From the NCBI GenBank assembly GCA_019636385.1, contig JAHBXT010000001.1:372001-436000 (forward strand): DNA of 64,000 nt. The letters run 5' to 3'. Below the pieces are notes generated by a model that searched no databases, was not told the DNA's origin, and saw nothing but the letters and a program-made list of their open reading frames with translations. This document shows, piece after piece, positions 1 through 6,775 of the stretch. Origin of the DNA: Pirellulaceae bacterium. GTDB taxonomy: Bacteria; Planctomycetota; Planctomycetia; Pirellulales; Pirellulaceae. Every line of letters begins with the position of its first letter. The stretch's first letter is position 1. Both the position numbers and the translations under genes were made by a program.

Positions 1-622
1 GCCTAACCCGCGAATAGACTTCGCCAGTTGAACAACCAATTGGAGGGTGCGTCACCCAGAATGCTAGCGGCGGTTGATACGCAATCAAGCTAGTCTGTTC
101 GCCGCGCCCCTCTGCCAGCATCATCCCAAAGCCGTCATGCGAACCAAAAAAGAAACTCACATCCGATCCAAGCTGCTTCCCTAGAGCCTCTGCGGCGTTG
201 CGGTCCCACTTGGACCACAGCAGTAAGCATCCCGCAATGGTGGCTGCGGCATTGCTACTGCCCCCCCCCAATCCAGCAGCTGCGGGAGTCGATTTTGTCA
301 ATCGAATATGGCATCCGGCACTAGTAACTAGCCTGCGTTTCACCAATTTAGCGGCTTGAACAACCAGATTGCGTTCATCCCGCGGAATCTGCCAGGCCGG
401 ATCATCCAGCCGAGCCTCAACCGGAACAACAACCTCCAAACTGACCAGTCCATCCGAGCGGGGGGTTAAATGAACTTGGTCCCACAGCGTGATTGGACAC
501 ATCACCGTCGACACTTGGTGATAACCATCGGGACGCTTGCCCAATACCTCCAACACAAGATTCAGCTTGGCGGGACATTCAATGGTGATACTGTCGCCGG
601 TTGAGCTACGTCGTATTAACAT
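1..622 (-). CDS. ispE: 4-diphosphocytidyl-2-C-methyl-D-erythritol kinase (IspE), 3' end cut by window edge
   Basis: GHMP-family kinase that phosphorylates CDP-methylerythritol in the non-mevalonate isoprenoid pathway in the cytoplasm. Reading the minus strand from the ATG at 622 gives an unbroken frame to base 1. The N-terminus carries PAKLNLVLEVLGKRPDGYH (about residues 14-32), the usual IspE opening, and the ATP loop PAAAGLGGGSSNAA lies near residues 112-125. SDVSFF and the GRGE stretch follow as in the family. About 207 residues are present; the usual length is near 280-310, so roughly the last quarter is outside the window. The ATG lies 7 bases after the stop of the rhomboid gene, so the two are probably co-transcribed. 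The glycine loop is encoded across a run of nine G (C 261-269 on the plus strand). Identification is firm. Confidence 0.93.
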   Translation of the reverse strand, partial: MLIRRSSTGDSITIECPAKLNLVLEVLGKRPDGYHQVSTVMCPITLWDQVHLTPRSDGLVSLEVVVPVEARLDDPAWQIPRDERNLVVQAAKLVKRRLVTSAGCHIRLTKSTPAAAGLGGGSSNAAATIAGCLLLWSKWDRNAAEALGKQLGSDVSFFFGSHDGFGMMLAEGRGEQTSLIAYQPPLAFWVTHPPIGCSTGEVYSRVR

Positions 623-629
623 ACAGACG

Positions 630-1526
630 CTAACCCGGTCCCTGAGATTGACTACGTTGTCGGCGCAGTTGCTGGCTGTAATCTTCGATGAATTTGCGCT
701 CTTTCACAGTCAGACTGTCCTGACCTTCCCGATGAATCTTGTCCAGAATGCGATCTGCTTCTGCCTGGGCTCGCTGGGAAACGTCGGGACGACGCCCGGC
801 AGGATTGTGAACTTTCAACTTGGGCCGTCGTTTGGGGAGTCGCCAAACCAGCTTCGACCACCAGTCCCCCATAAAGGAAAGATCAAACTTGGCAAAAAAA
901 TAGACGGCAGCAAACAACGCACCATACAGGTGAACGTCATAGGCCACCTGCGTCGTATTGTTGACGTCAACACGAAGGTTTCCCAGCAGGTTCGAGGCGA
1001 CGATCATGACACCCACAACCCAAGCTCGTACCGGGATAATCCCCCAGATTCGCAGGACAGATGTTGGATGTGCGAAAACAAACAGCATCGAAACTGCAGT
1101 AACCGCCCCCGACGCGCCAATCAAGACAACACTGTGATTTTGTTCGATAACATGTGAAATGGCCCAAGCCACGCCGCATACGACCAGCGTGGTTAGATAG
1201 AACCTCAGGAATTCCCAGCGACCGTACTTCTGCTCAACCGCTTGGCCAAGGAAGAATAGTGCGGCCATGTTGAACAGAATGTGTTTAATATCAGGCGAAT
1301 GCACAAATCCGTAGGTCAGGAAACGGTACCAATGCAGTGGTTGCCCCAGATGTTCGGCTTTTAACCACAGTAGCTGTGACAAAGAGTTCTCGTGACCCAA
1401 GAACAGCTCAATCACCTGCACCAGGACATTGATGATAATAATCGTGCTAATGATCGACCGCGAACTCCAACTGAAGCTCATGTTCTCGAGGTTGTCGCTG
1501 TAATAGTGGCGGTCGTAGATACCCAT
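630..1526 (-). CDS. Rhomboid family intramembrane serine protease with C-terminal extension
   Basis: Polytopic inner-membrane protease of 298 residues. The conserved opening helix shows HSPDIKHILFN (76-86) followed by FFLGQAVE; the catalytic serine is S139 in GASGA, and the partner histidine is H199 in YDVHLYG, late in the membrane domain. Beyond about residue 220 there is a soluble, charged tail (roughly 75 residues, with ILDKIHREG and LTVKERKFIEDYSQQLRR), of the kind often appended to planctomycete rhomboids. The substrate is unknown. The gene ends 7 bases before ispE and is preceded by a 445-base gap on its 5' side, so its promoter must lie there. A second, unrelated-architecture rhomboid is at 36477. 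Family assignment is firm; protease activity is inferred from the Ser/His pair. Confidence 0.9.
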   Translation of the reverse strand: MGIYDRHYYSDNLENMSFSWSSRSIISTIIIINVLVQVIELFLGHENSLSQLLWLKAEHLGQPLHWYRFLTYGFVHSPDIKHILFNMAALFFLGQAVEQKYGRWEFLRFYLTTLVVCGVAWAISHVIEQNHSVVLIGASGAVTAVSMLFVFAHPTSVLRIWGIIPVRAWVVGVMIVASNLLGNLRVDVNNTTQVAYDVHLYGALFAAVYFFAKFDLSFMGDWWSKLVWRLPKRRPKLKVHNPAGRRPDVSQRAQAEADRILDKIHREGQDSLTVKERKFIEDYSQQLRRQRSQSQGPG

Positions 1527-1742
1527 GTTCGATCTTGTGGCCAGGTTTTCCTATCTGAGAAGGGTACTGTCAGCCAGGCAAGTGCCTGTACTTGCCAAAC
1601 TCTGGCACGTGAGTGGTCATTGAAGACATCACGTAACACCACCTATTGGGGCGAGCCAGCGATACATATATCGTAAATCTTAGCTTCTGCCTAACCCATT
1701 TTGGCGCGTTTTATGCTGGAAATGCCCCCTGCCAGACTGTTT

Positions 1743-1770
1743 TTGACATGCGCGCGGCTCGCGGTACGTT
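1743..1770 (+). promoter_or_regulatory. Possible sigma70-type promoter upstream of hisH
   Basis: TTGACA (1743-1748) and TACGTT (1765-1770), spacer 16. The -35 is perfect, the -10 matches three of six consensus bases. Transcription would begin near 1778, leaving about 190 untranslated bases before hisH. Seen by eye only; planctomycete promoters are not well defined. Confidence 0.25.
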
Positions 1771-1789
1771 CCTACTAAGGACCCGCCAA

Positions 1790-1909
1790 ATGGCCAAACT
1801 GCTGACGGGAAATTCTCCGAACATCAGCGACAATACGGGCGTCCAAGTAGTGGCTCAATCACGCGAACAGCCGCCGTTGGTGTTGCATCCAGTTGCCGGG
1901 CGTGCATAA
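1790..1909 (+). CDS. Possible 39-residue small protein upstream of hisH
   Basis: ATG at 1790 preceded by AAGGA at 1777-1781 with 8 bases between, a good ribosome binding arrangement, and a stop at 1907-1909, 62 bases before hisH. The peptide begins MAKLLTGNSPNIS and ends LHPVAGRA; I recognise no family, no signal peptide and no run of histidines that would suggest a his attenuation leader. It could be a small gene, a leader peptide or chance. The longer in-frame extension to 1646 has no ribosome binding site. Confidence 0.2.
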   Translation: MAKLLTGNSPNISDNTGVQVVAQSREQPPLVLHPVAGRA

Positions 1910-1971
1910 TTCGTCGGCCGCTGTCGCCATTTTTTCATGGACACAATTCGCCCCAGCTAAAGCACCTCTGG

Positions 1972-2604
1972 ATGTCGCCTTCCATTGCCATCGTCGACTA
2001 CCAAATGGGCAATCTGCGCAGCGTTCAAAAAGCGTTGGAATCCACGGGCTATTCAGCGTTCGTCACTAGTGACCCGGATGCGATTCGTCGTGCTGACAAG
2101 GTGATTTTGCCAGGTGTGGGAGGTTTTGGAGAAGCAATCCGAGAGCTTCGTCAGCGTCAATTGGACCAACCGATCGTCGAGTCGATTCAGGCTGGCAAGC
2201 CGTTTCTGGGCATTTGTTTGGGACTGCAATTGTTGTTTGAGGTCGGCCATGAAGGTGGACTTCACACCGGCTTGGGAGTTCTGTCCGGCCAAGTACAGCG
2301 GTTTGACGGACCTCCGTTTACCGGCGACCAGAGACTAAAAGTTCCACATATGGGGTGGAATCAAGTAGTCGAGCGCCAGGCGAACTGCCCGCTACTGGCC
2401 GGCATCCCACCTCAGGACTATTTCTATTTTGTCCATAGTTTCTATGTGGTGCCGACCCAGTCTGAGGTGGTATGGCTAGAGACTCAGTATGGCCAGCCGT
2501 TTTGCGCTGCCGTGTGGCGCGACAACCTGTTTGCCACTCAGTTCCACCCGGAGAAGAGCCAGTCCAGCGGCCTGCGCTTATTGCAGAATTTTGGCGGACT
2601 ATGA
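1972..2604 (+). CDS. hisH: Imidazole glycerol phosphate synthase glutamine amidotransferase subunit
   Basis: HisH hydrolyses glutamine and feeds ammonia to HisF in the fifth step of histidine synthesis. The 210-residue product has the normal length. It opens with IAIVDYQMGNLRSV, carries the oxyanion strand LPGVGGFGEA, the nucleophile C82 in GICLGLQ, and the His/Glu pair H192 and E194 in TQFHPEKSQ. All three triad residues are present. The partner hisF and other his genes are not in this window, so histidine genes are dispersed here as is common in planctomycetes. It ends 8 bases from the stop of the convergent FabZ-like gene. The ATG at 1972 agrees with the usual N-terminus, although the ribosome binding site is weak. 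Confidence 0.95.
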   Translation: MSPSIAIVDYQMGNLRSVQKALESTGYSAFVTSDPDAIRRADKVILPGVGGFGEAIRELRQRQLDQPIVESIQAGKPFLGICLGLQLLFEVGHEGGLHTGLGVLSGQVQRFDGPPFTGDQRLKVPHMGWNQVVERQANCPLLAGIPPQDYFYFVHSFYVVPTQSEVVWLETQYGQPFCAAVWRDNLFATQFHPEKSQSSGLRLLQNFGGL

Positions 2605-2612
2605 CGCGTGGC

Positions 2613-3140
2613 TTAGTGGGCAAGCCTGGCCGCTATCTGATGGTTGACAAATTCAATCGGAATGGGGACACCTTTTAGAATTCCCTCGACGACCAACGTC
2701 TCTCCAACGAAGCCTTCAAATTTGGTGATGACGATTCGGCCACGTCGCAGCTTGCTCATTTGGCAGACGACGATCAACTTGTCGCCTGGAAAGACTGAAT
2801 CGCGAAAGCGAACTTCTTCTAAACCTCCAAAGCCAACAATCTCGCAGCCTAACAAGTCGTATTTGTGCGAAAAATAGCTGCACATCTGAGCAGCAGCTTC
2901 CAATAACAACACACCTGGCATCAGTGGCATGTCGGGCATATGGCCCCGGACCCAGAATTCGTCCGACTTGACATCCTTGTATCCCGCGCAGATGTGTCGC
3001 TCCAAGTCTTCGAAGACAATGGCCGTCAGTTGCTCCATCTCGAATCGCTGACGATTGTGTTTGCGGATTTCGGCTGCATCCGCTATCACATTGTTCAAAT
3101 CGAGCGTAGTTGGATCTAAGATAATATCGCGAGTTGACAC
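2613..3140 (-). CDS. FabZ/FabA-type beta-hydroxyacyl-ACP dehydratase, hotdog fold
   Basis: Predicted to dehydrate 3-hydroxyacyl-ACP in fatty acid elongation. The central motif is GHMPDMPLMPGVLLLEAAAQ, matching the FabZ helix with catalytic H67 and E81 (numbering from the GTG at 3140). The product is 175 residues, longer than the about 145 of E. coli FabZ because of a 45-residue N-terminal stretch. I chose GTG 3140 because GGAG sits 7 bases before it; the longer frame from 3155 uses TTG with no such site. The gene follows a 32-residue basic protein gene by 31 bases on the same strand. Whether it is the main FabZ or a specialised dehydratase cannot be told from sequence. Confidence 0.85.
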   Translation of the reverse strand: MSTRDIILDPTTLDLNNVIADAAEIRKHNRQRFEMEQLTAIVFEDLERHICAGYKDVKSDEFWVRGHMPDMPLMPGVLLLEAAAQMCSYFSHKYDLLGCEIVGFGGLEEVRFRDSVFPGDKLIVVCQMSKLRRGRIVITKFEGFVGETLVVEGILKGVPIPIEFVNHQIAARLAH

Positions 3141-3171
3141 CGCAAAACTCCGCAAAACCTAGAATCTATAC

Positions 3172-3270
3172 CTAGGTGCGAACCTTCTTGCGCTTGGCCT
3201 TACGAGCCTTGGCATTGGCGGGTCGTGCTCCGTGATTGGCTTTCTTCAGCTTGTGGTGGGGCTTAGTCAT
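3172..3270 (-). CDS. 32-residue very basic small protein
   Basis: Minus-strand frame from ATG 3270 (GGA 7 bases upstream within GGATGACAC) to TAG at 3172. The product starts MTKPHHKLKKANHGARP and ends KARKAKRKKVRT; about half of its residues are Lys, Arg or His and there is no acidic residue at all. It precedes the FabZ-like gene by 31 bases on the same strand, so co-transcription is likely. The composition suits RNA or ribosome binding, as in tiny ribosomal proteins, but it matches no ribosomal protein I know. It is too short for ordinary gene finding; the biased composition and position make a real gene likely. Confidence 0.6.
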   Translation of the reverse strand: MTKPHHKLKKANHGARPANAKARKAKRKKVRT

Positions 3271-3326
3271 GTGTCATCCAATATGAGATATTAGAGAGGG
3301 ATGCGGTTGTTTTGGTTCCGAAATCG

Positions 3327-3351
3327 TGTCAGGGCCTTCCCCTGACAGGGG
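3327..3351. promoter_or_regulatory. Hairpin with two mutually exclusive foldings between divergent genes
   Basis: TGTCAGGG (3327-3334) and CCCTGACA (3340-3347) form a perfect 8-base stem with a 5-base loop. The same stretch can instead pair CCCC (3339-3342) with GGGG (3348-3351). On the minus strand it lies 57-81 bases before the ATG of the small basic protein; on the plus strand about 92-116 bases before the squalene-cyclase-like gene. It could be an operator, a leader-RNA structure or a transcription barrier. Confidence 0.45.
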
Positions 3352-3442
3352 CCTATATGATATCAGTAGCTCCGGCACACGAAAAGCCTGAATAGGTTGC
3401 GATTCATTGCTCTCCCAATCTTGCGTCAACGGTCGTTTTCCC

Positions 3443-4930
3443 ATGAGTTCCAGGCTGCTGCGCACGGCTCCCAGTTGGCTGTTGAGCCTTGTGCTTCACG
3501 CATTTTTGCTGTGTGTGTTGGCGCTGATGCGGCTGGATCCATCCTCTCCAAATTTAGGTCTGTTGAGGTTGGGTGCCGACCCAAGCCCCGTTGAACTACA
3601 AGAGTTCAGCATTGGTGCGGACGCCCAGCAGCCCCAGGAACCGATCCAACCCGCGCAGCCGACGTCTCCCTCTTCGGTCGTCCAGTGGCTCAGCGAGTCA
3701 GCTTCGGCCATCGCGCCAACACTGTTGGAGGATGCCGGCCAACCTGCGCCGCCTTTAGAACAATTAACCAACCAAATCATGCCGCGCACGCTTCTGGATG
3801 GTACCCTGGCTCAGGCACTGTCCAATCAGCTTAGCGGACGTTCGTCACAAGATCGTCAGCAACTGCTAAATCGGTATGGTGGCTCGGCAGACAGCGAACG
3901 CGCCGTCCAATTGGCGCTCGCGTGGTTGGCCAAACATCAGTTGCGCGGCGGTCACAAGCCCGGTGGCTGGAGCTTTGACCATCGATTGGCCGGACGCGGT
4001 CCTACAAGTGAATTCGGCATGCTGGCTGATGCTACGAACGCAGCAACCGCCATGGCCCTGCTGCCATTTCTGGGCGCTGGTCATACGCATCAGCAGGGAC
4101 AGTATCGACACGTGGTCACGGCTGGGCTGAGCTCTTTGATTGCCAGCATGTCTGTTAATCAGTCGGCTAATTACGGCTCATGGCTTGAGCCGCCGGTGGC
4201 CTGGATGTATTCGCACGCACTGGCCACCATTGCTGTCTCAGAAGCCTACGCACTTACTCAGGATCAAGCTTTAAAACTACCCGTTCAACAAGCCGTGAAT
4301 TTTCTAATCTACGCGCAAGACCCACATGGTGGCGGTTGGCGCTATGAACCTCGACAGCCCGGCGACACGTCAGTTGTCGGCTGGTGCATCATGGGGCTCA
4401 AGAGCGCGCAGATGGCAGGGATCGGTCTGCCGCCTCATGTCACCCATCAAGCCGGTCGCTTTTTGGATCAAGCTGGCAACTCCGATGGTACCATGTACGG
4501 CTATATGGCTTGGTCGCCCAGTGTTGATAGCCAGCACCGTTTTGACGCCACTACGGCAATTGGACTACTGTGCAGAATGTACTCAGGCTGGAACAAAAGT
4601 CACCCGAGCCTTCAAAAAGGCGTTCAGTATCTGGAACAACTCGGCCCTCAACTGGACAACCTGTACTACACCTATTATGCAACACAGGTGATGCGTCACT
4701 ACGGCTCGCCCCACTGGGAGAATTGGAACAGCCGGCTGCGAGACGCGCTGATCGCCAAGCAGGTCAAAGACGGAAGAGATGCCGGAAGCTGGGTTCCCGA
4801 AGGCCTGGACAGCCGAGAAGGTGGTCGACTGTATCAGACAGCCTTAGCAACCATGATTCTGGAAATCTACTACCGCCACCTACCACTGTATGGCGAAGGC
4901 TCCACCAGCGGAGACGATTTCGAGCTATGA
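3443..4930 (+). CDS. Membrane-anchored squalene-cyclase/prenyltransferase-repeat protein
   Basis: 495 residues from ATG 3443. The N-terminus has a hydrophobic segment (SWLLSLVLHAFLLCVLALM, about residues 11-29) that should anchor or export the protein, then a Pro/Gln-rich linker, then an alpha/alpha-toroid domain from about residue 145. Repeats of the terpenoid-cyclase toroid are visible: AVQLALAWLAKHQ, GGWSFDHRL, QAVNFLIYAQDPHGGGWRY, TSVVGWCIMGLKSAQMAG. Such proteins are numerous in planctomycetes and generally lack proof of cyclase activity; I see no DXDDTA acid motif, so enzymatic cyclisation is doubtful and a binding or structural role is possible. The frame can be extended to a TTG at 3407 but ATG 3443 gives a cleaner signal anchor. 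Confidence 0.8.
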   Translation: MSSRLLRTAPSWLLSLVLHAFLLCVLALMRLDPSSPNLGLLRLGADPSPVELQEFSIGADAQQPQEPIQPAQPTSPSSVVQWLSESASAIAPTLLEDAGQPAPPLEQLTNQIMPRTLLDGTLAQALSNQLSGRSSQDRQQLLNRYGGSADSERAVQLALAWLAKHQLRGGHKPGGWSFDHRLAGRGPTSEFGMLADATNAATAMALLPFLGAGHTHQQGQYRHVVTAGLSSLIASMSVNQSANYGSWLEPPVAWMYSHALATIAVSEAYALTQDQALKLPVQQAVNFLIYAQDPHGGGWRYEPRQPGDTSVVGWCIMGLKSAQMAGIGLPPHVTHQAGRFLDQAGNSDGTMYGYMAWSPSVDSQHRFDATTAIGLLCRMYSGWNKSHPSLQKGVQYLEQLGPQLDNLYYTYYATQVMRHYGSPHWENWNSRLRDALIAKQVKDGRDAGSWVPEGLDSREGGRLYQTALATMILEIYYRHLPLYGEGSTSGDDFEL

Positions 4931-5070
4931 AGCTCCAAATGCAGCTAGCTTTCCGTGTCAAACACAAGGCAGCCTCTGAAACCCTTGATTTAGCCACTCT
5001 GCCTAGCTGCCGCAAGGAAAACCAGATTTCTGGTCAGTTTATCGATAGACCTTGTTTACCGTCTAGGTTA

Positions 5071-5172
5071 GCTTGACTAAACTTGCTAACCACAGTTTAC
5101 AGCATCTAAGACACCTCGACTGACTTCGACAACTGCGATTTACGCGCCTAGTGTGGCTTGATTAAACTTGCT
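5071..5172 (+). repeat. Imperfect direct repeat, 17 bases, copies 85 bases apart
   Basis: GCTTGACTAAACTTGCT at 5071-5087 and GCTTGATTAAACTTGCT at 5156-5172 differ at one base. Similarity extends a little to the left of each copy (CTAGGTTA and CTAGTGTG). Both lie upstream of the FHA gene and could be paired binding sites for a regulator, or duplicated -35-like elements (TTGACT, TTGATT). Confidence 0.55.
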
Positions 5173-5198
5173 GTCGAGTCTCAGGAGGTTGAGGGCCT

Positions 5199-5324
5199 GT
5201 GCCAAGCGAATCGTCCCGGACGCGGAAGCTGGAGTCCAGCTGTTCCAATTCCCCGTACAGGGTGGTCGAGTCTGACAACGGGTCGCTCGGCCGTCTGTTC
5301 TCGGGGCGATTGCGGTGGTCTTGA
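5199..5324 (+). CDS. Possible 41-residue small protein with strong ribosome binding site
   Basis: GTG at 5199 is preceded by AGGAGG at 5183-5188 (10-base spacing) and the frame closes with TGA at 5322-5324, 42 bases before the FHA gene. The product begins MPSESSRTRKLESS and is Ser/Arg-rich; I recognise nothing in it. It is in the same phase as the FHA gene but separated by stops, so it is not an N-terminal extension. Reported for the ribosome binding site only; it may be chance. Confidence 0.2.
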   Translation: MPSESSRTRKLESSCSNSPYRVVESDNGSLGRLFSGRLRWS

Positions 5325-5366
5325 GCGTCCGAGTAATGGAGCGGTTCGCAACGGTGAGCGTATATC

Positions 5367-5894
5367 GTGACTAGTAGTGCTTCGCCATCAGTAAAGCTTC
5401 AGTTGCTGGATTCTGCCTTGGGGCACCCACTGCAGAGTTGGGATTGTTCAGCACTCGAACGGGTCACGATTGGCCGGTCGAAAGACAACGTCGTTTCGGT
5501 TGAAGATCCTCATGTTTCGAGACTGCATGTTGAATTGGTGCTCGAAGAAGGCCAGTGGTTTCTCGAATCGCGTGGCCGTAACGGGACTTGGATTCAAGGT
5601 ACGCGCGTCGAGCGCGTGGAATTGGGGCATCGAACCATTTTTCAGTTGGGGTCTAGCGGCCCGATGTTGCAGATCTTGATTCAGGATGCTCCAACGGACA
5701 TGCCGACAGCGACGTTAGATAACCTCCAGCCGATGGACTTCGACTTCTTGAACTTCAATCGCGAGCAATTGGCTGACGAGGTGACGAAGATCACTGAAAC
5801 CGAGGCCTTTCAGCGCTTGCAGAGTCAGTCGCGACACAGGCGACCGTTTGGAAAATCGAGTGATGATTCGGATCAAGTTACGAGTGAGCACTAG
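5367..5894 (+). CDS. FHA-domain protein
   Basis: 175 residues from a GTG start. An FHA phosphothreonine-binding domain fills about residues 8-105: the core residues GRS (36-38), SRLH (51-54) and RNGT (71-74) are all present, so phosphopeptide binding is plausible. The C-terminal 70 residues are acidic then basic, without a recognised domain (FDFLNFNREQL, TETEAFQRL). The gene is followed after 86 bases by a MinD-like ATPase and then a glutaminase A gene on the same strand, suggesting one operon in which the FHA protein reads a Ser/Thr kinase signal. The upstream region contains a direct repeat. The domain call is firm; the role is inference. Confidence 0.85.
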   Translation: MTSSASPSVKLQLLDSALGHPLQSWDCSALERVTIGRSKDNVVSVEDPHVSRLHVELVLEEGQWFLESRGRNGTWIQGTRVERVELGHRTIFQLGSSGPMLQILIQDAPTDMPTATLDNLQPMDFDFLNFNREQLADEVTKITETEAFQRLQSQSRHRRPFGKSSDDSDQVTSEH

Positions 5895-5980
5895 CCGCAT
5901 CGCGTACCGAGCCACCAGAAGTTTGCCGTGGCACCGATGGGGGCAATAGTATCGCAATAATTCAAGGAGATCGTAAGCAG

Positions 5981-6775
5981 GTGGGGAAAATTGTATCTGT
6001 GCACTCCTATCGTGGTGGCACTGGAAAATCCAACTTGACGGCTAACCTGGGTGTCGCCATCGCCAAGGCGGGCAAACGGGTAGCAATTGTCGACTGTGAC
6101 ATTCAATCGCCAGGCGTCCACGTGATTTTTCAGATGGACGAAAAGTCGATTGCCTATTCATTAAACGACTATCTTTTCGGCCGTTGTCAGATCGAGCAAG
6201 CGGCGGTGGACGTCACTAGCGTTTCGATTGGTGCGGCCAATCCCGACGAGCGGCGTCCCAAGCTGTTTTTAGTGCCGTCCAGCACTAAGACGGGCGAAAT
6301 TGGCCGCGTGCTGAAAGAGGGCTATGATGTAGCCCTGCTGAATGATGGTTTCAAACGGTTAATCGAGAAGCTGGAACTGGATTTCCTACTGATCGATACT
6401 CATCCCGGGGTCAACGAGGAGACGCTGTTATCGATCGTGGTTTCCGATCGAGTCATTCTGATACTGCGCCCTGACAGTCAAGATTTCCAGGGCATCTACG
6501 TCACTTTGGAGTTGGCCAAACGATTGGGCGTCGCTCAACCCTGGCTGGTGCTGAACAAGATTCCGCCCGGCATGGACCGCAACACGCTCAAGGAAAAAGT
6601 GGAGTCATCCTACGAACGGCAAGTAGTAGGCATGTTTCCGCTCAACTACGAGATCGTGCGACTGGCCAGTAGCGGTGTGTTCATCAATCGTTTTCCCGAA
6701 CATCCGTTCACCGTTGAAATACAACATGTAGCTGACTTGCTGACCGAAGCGAAGGTGGATGCCTGCCATGGGTAA
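5981..6775 (+). CDS. MinD/ParA-like P-loop ATPase with Arg in place of the signature Lys
   Basis: 264 residues from GTG 5981, with AAGGAGA at 5964-5970 as ribosome binding site. The deviant Walker A reads SYRGGTGKSN (9-18): K16 of GKS is present, while the signature lysine of MinD/ParA (usually KGG) is R11. The switch region VDCD-QSPG (38-45) and the Walker B LLIDTHPGVNEE (136-147) follow. Such ATPases switch between ATP dimer and ADP monomer on membrane or DNA. There is no amphipathic C-terminal helix of the MinD type that I can see. Its stop overlaps the start of the glutaminase gene by 17 bases, and an FHA gene lies just upstream, so this is not a cell-division minCDE locus. The subfamily is recognisable; the function is open. 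Confidence 0.85.
   Translation: MGKIVSVHSYRGGTGKSNLTANLGVAIAKAGKRVAIVDCDIQSPGVHVIFQMDEKSIAYSLNDYLFGRCQIEQAAVDVTSVSIGAANPDERRPKLFLVPSSTKTGEIGRVLKEGYDVALLNDGFKRLIEKLELDFLLIDTHPGVNEETLLSIVVSDRVILILRPDSQDFQGIYVTLELAKRLGVAQPWLVLNKIPPGMDRNTLKEKVESSYERQVVGMFPLNYEIVRLASSGVFINRFPEHPFTVEIQHVADLLTEAKVDACHG

Larger units (their letters stand above)
1527..1971. other. Intergenic region between divergent rhomboid and hisH genes
   Basis: 445 bases without a recognisable gene, separating two divergent transcription units, so it should hold promoters in both directions. On the plus strand there is a perfect TTGACA at 1743-1748 followed after 16 bases by TACGTT (1765-1770), which keeps the key first, second and last bases of a -10 box; this is a possible hisH promoter. 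A 39-codon frame starts at 1790 (listed separately). I saw no tRNA fold and no obvious terminator. An 87-codon frame beginning upstream at 1646 looks like chance. Confidence 0.5.
4931..5366. other. Intergenic region upstream of the FHA-MinD-glutaminase cluster
   Basis: 436 bases between two plus-strand genes. It holds an imperfect direct repeat (5071-5087 and 5156-5172) and a 41-codon frame with a strong ribosome binding site, both listed separately. TTGACT at 5073-5078 followed after 18 bases by TTACAG is a weak promoter candidate. No RNA gene was recognised. Confidence 0.5.

Noticed and set aside
537..1157. 206-codon plus-strand frame over ispE and the rhomboid gene
   Set aside because: Antisense to two clear genes; its sequence has no family features.
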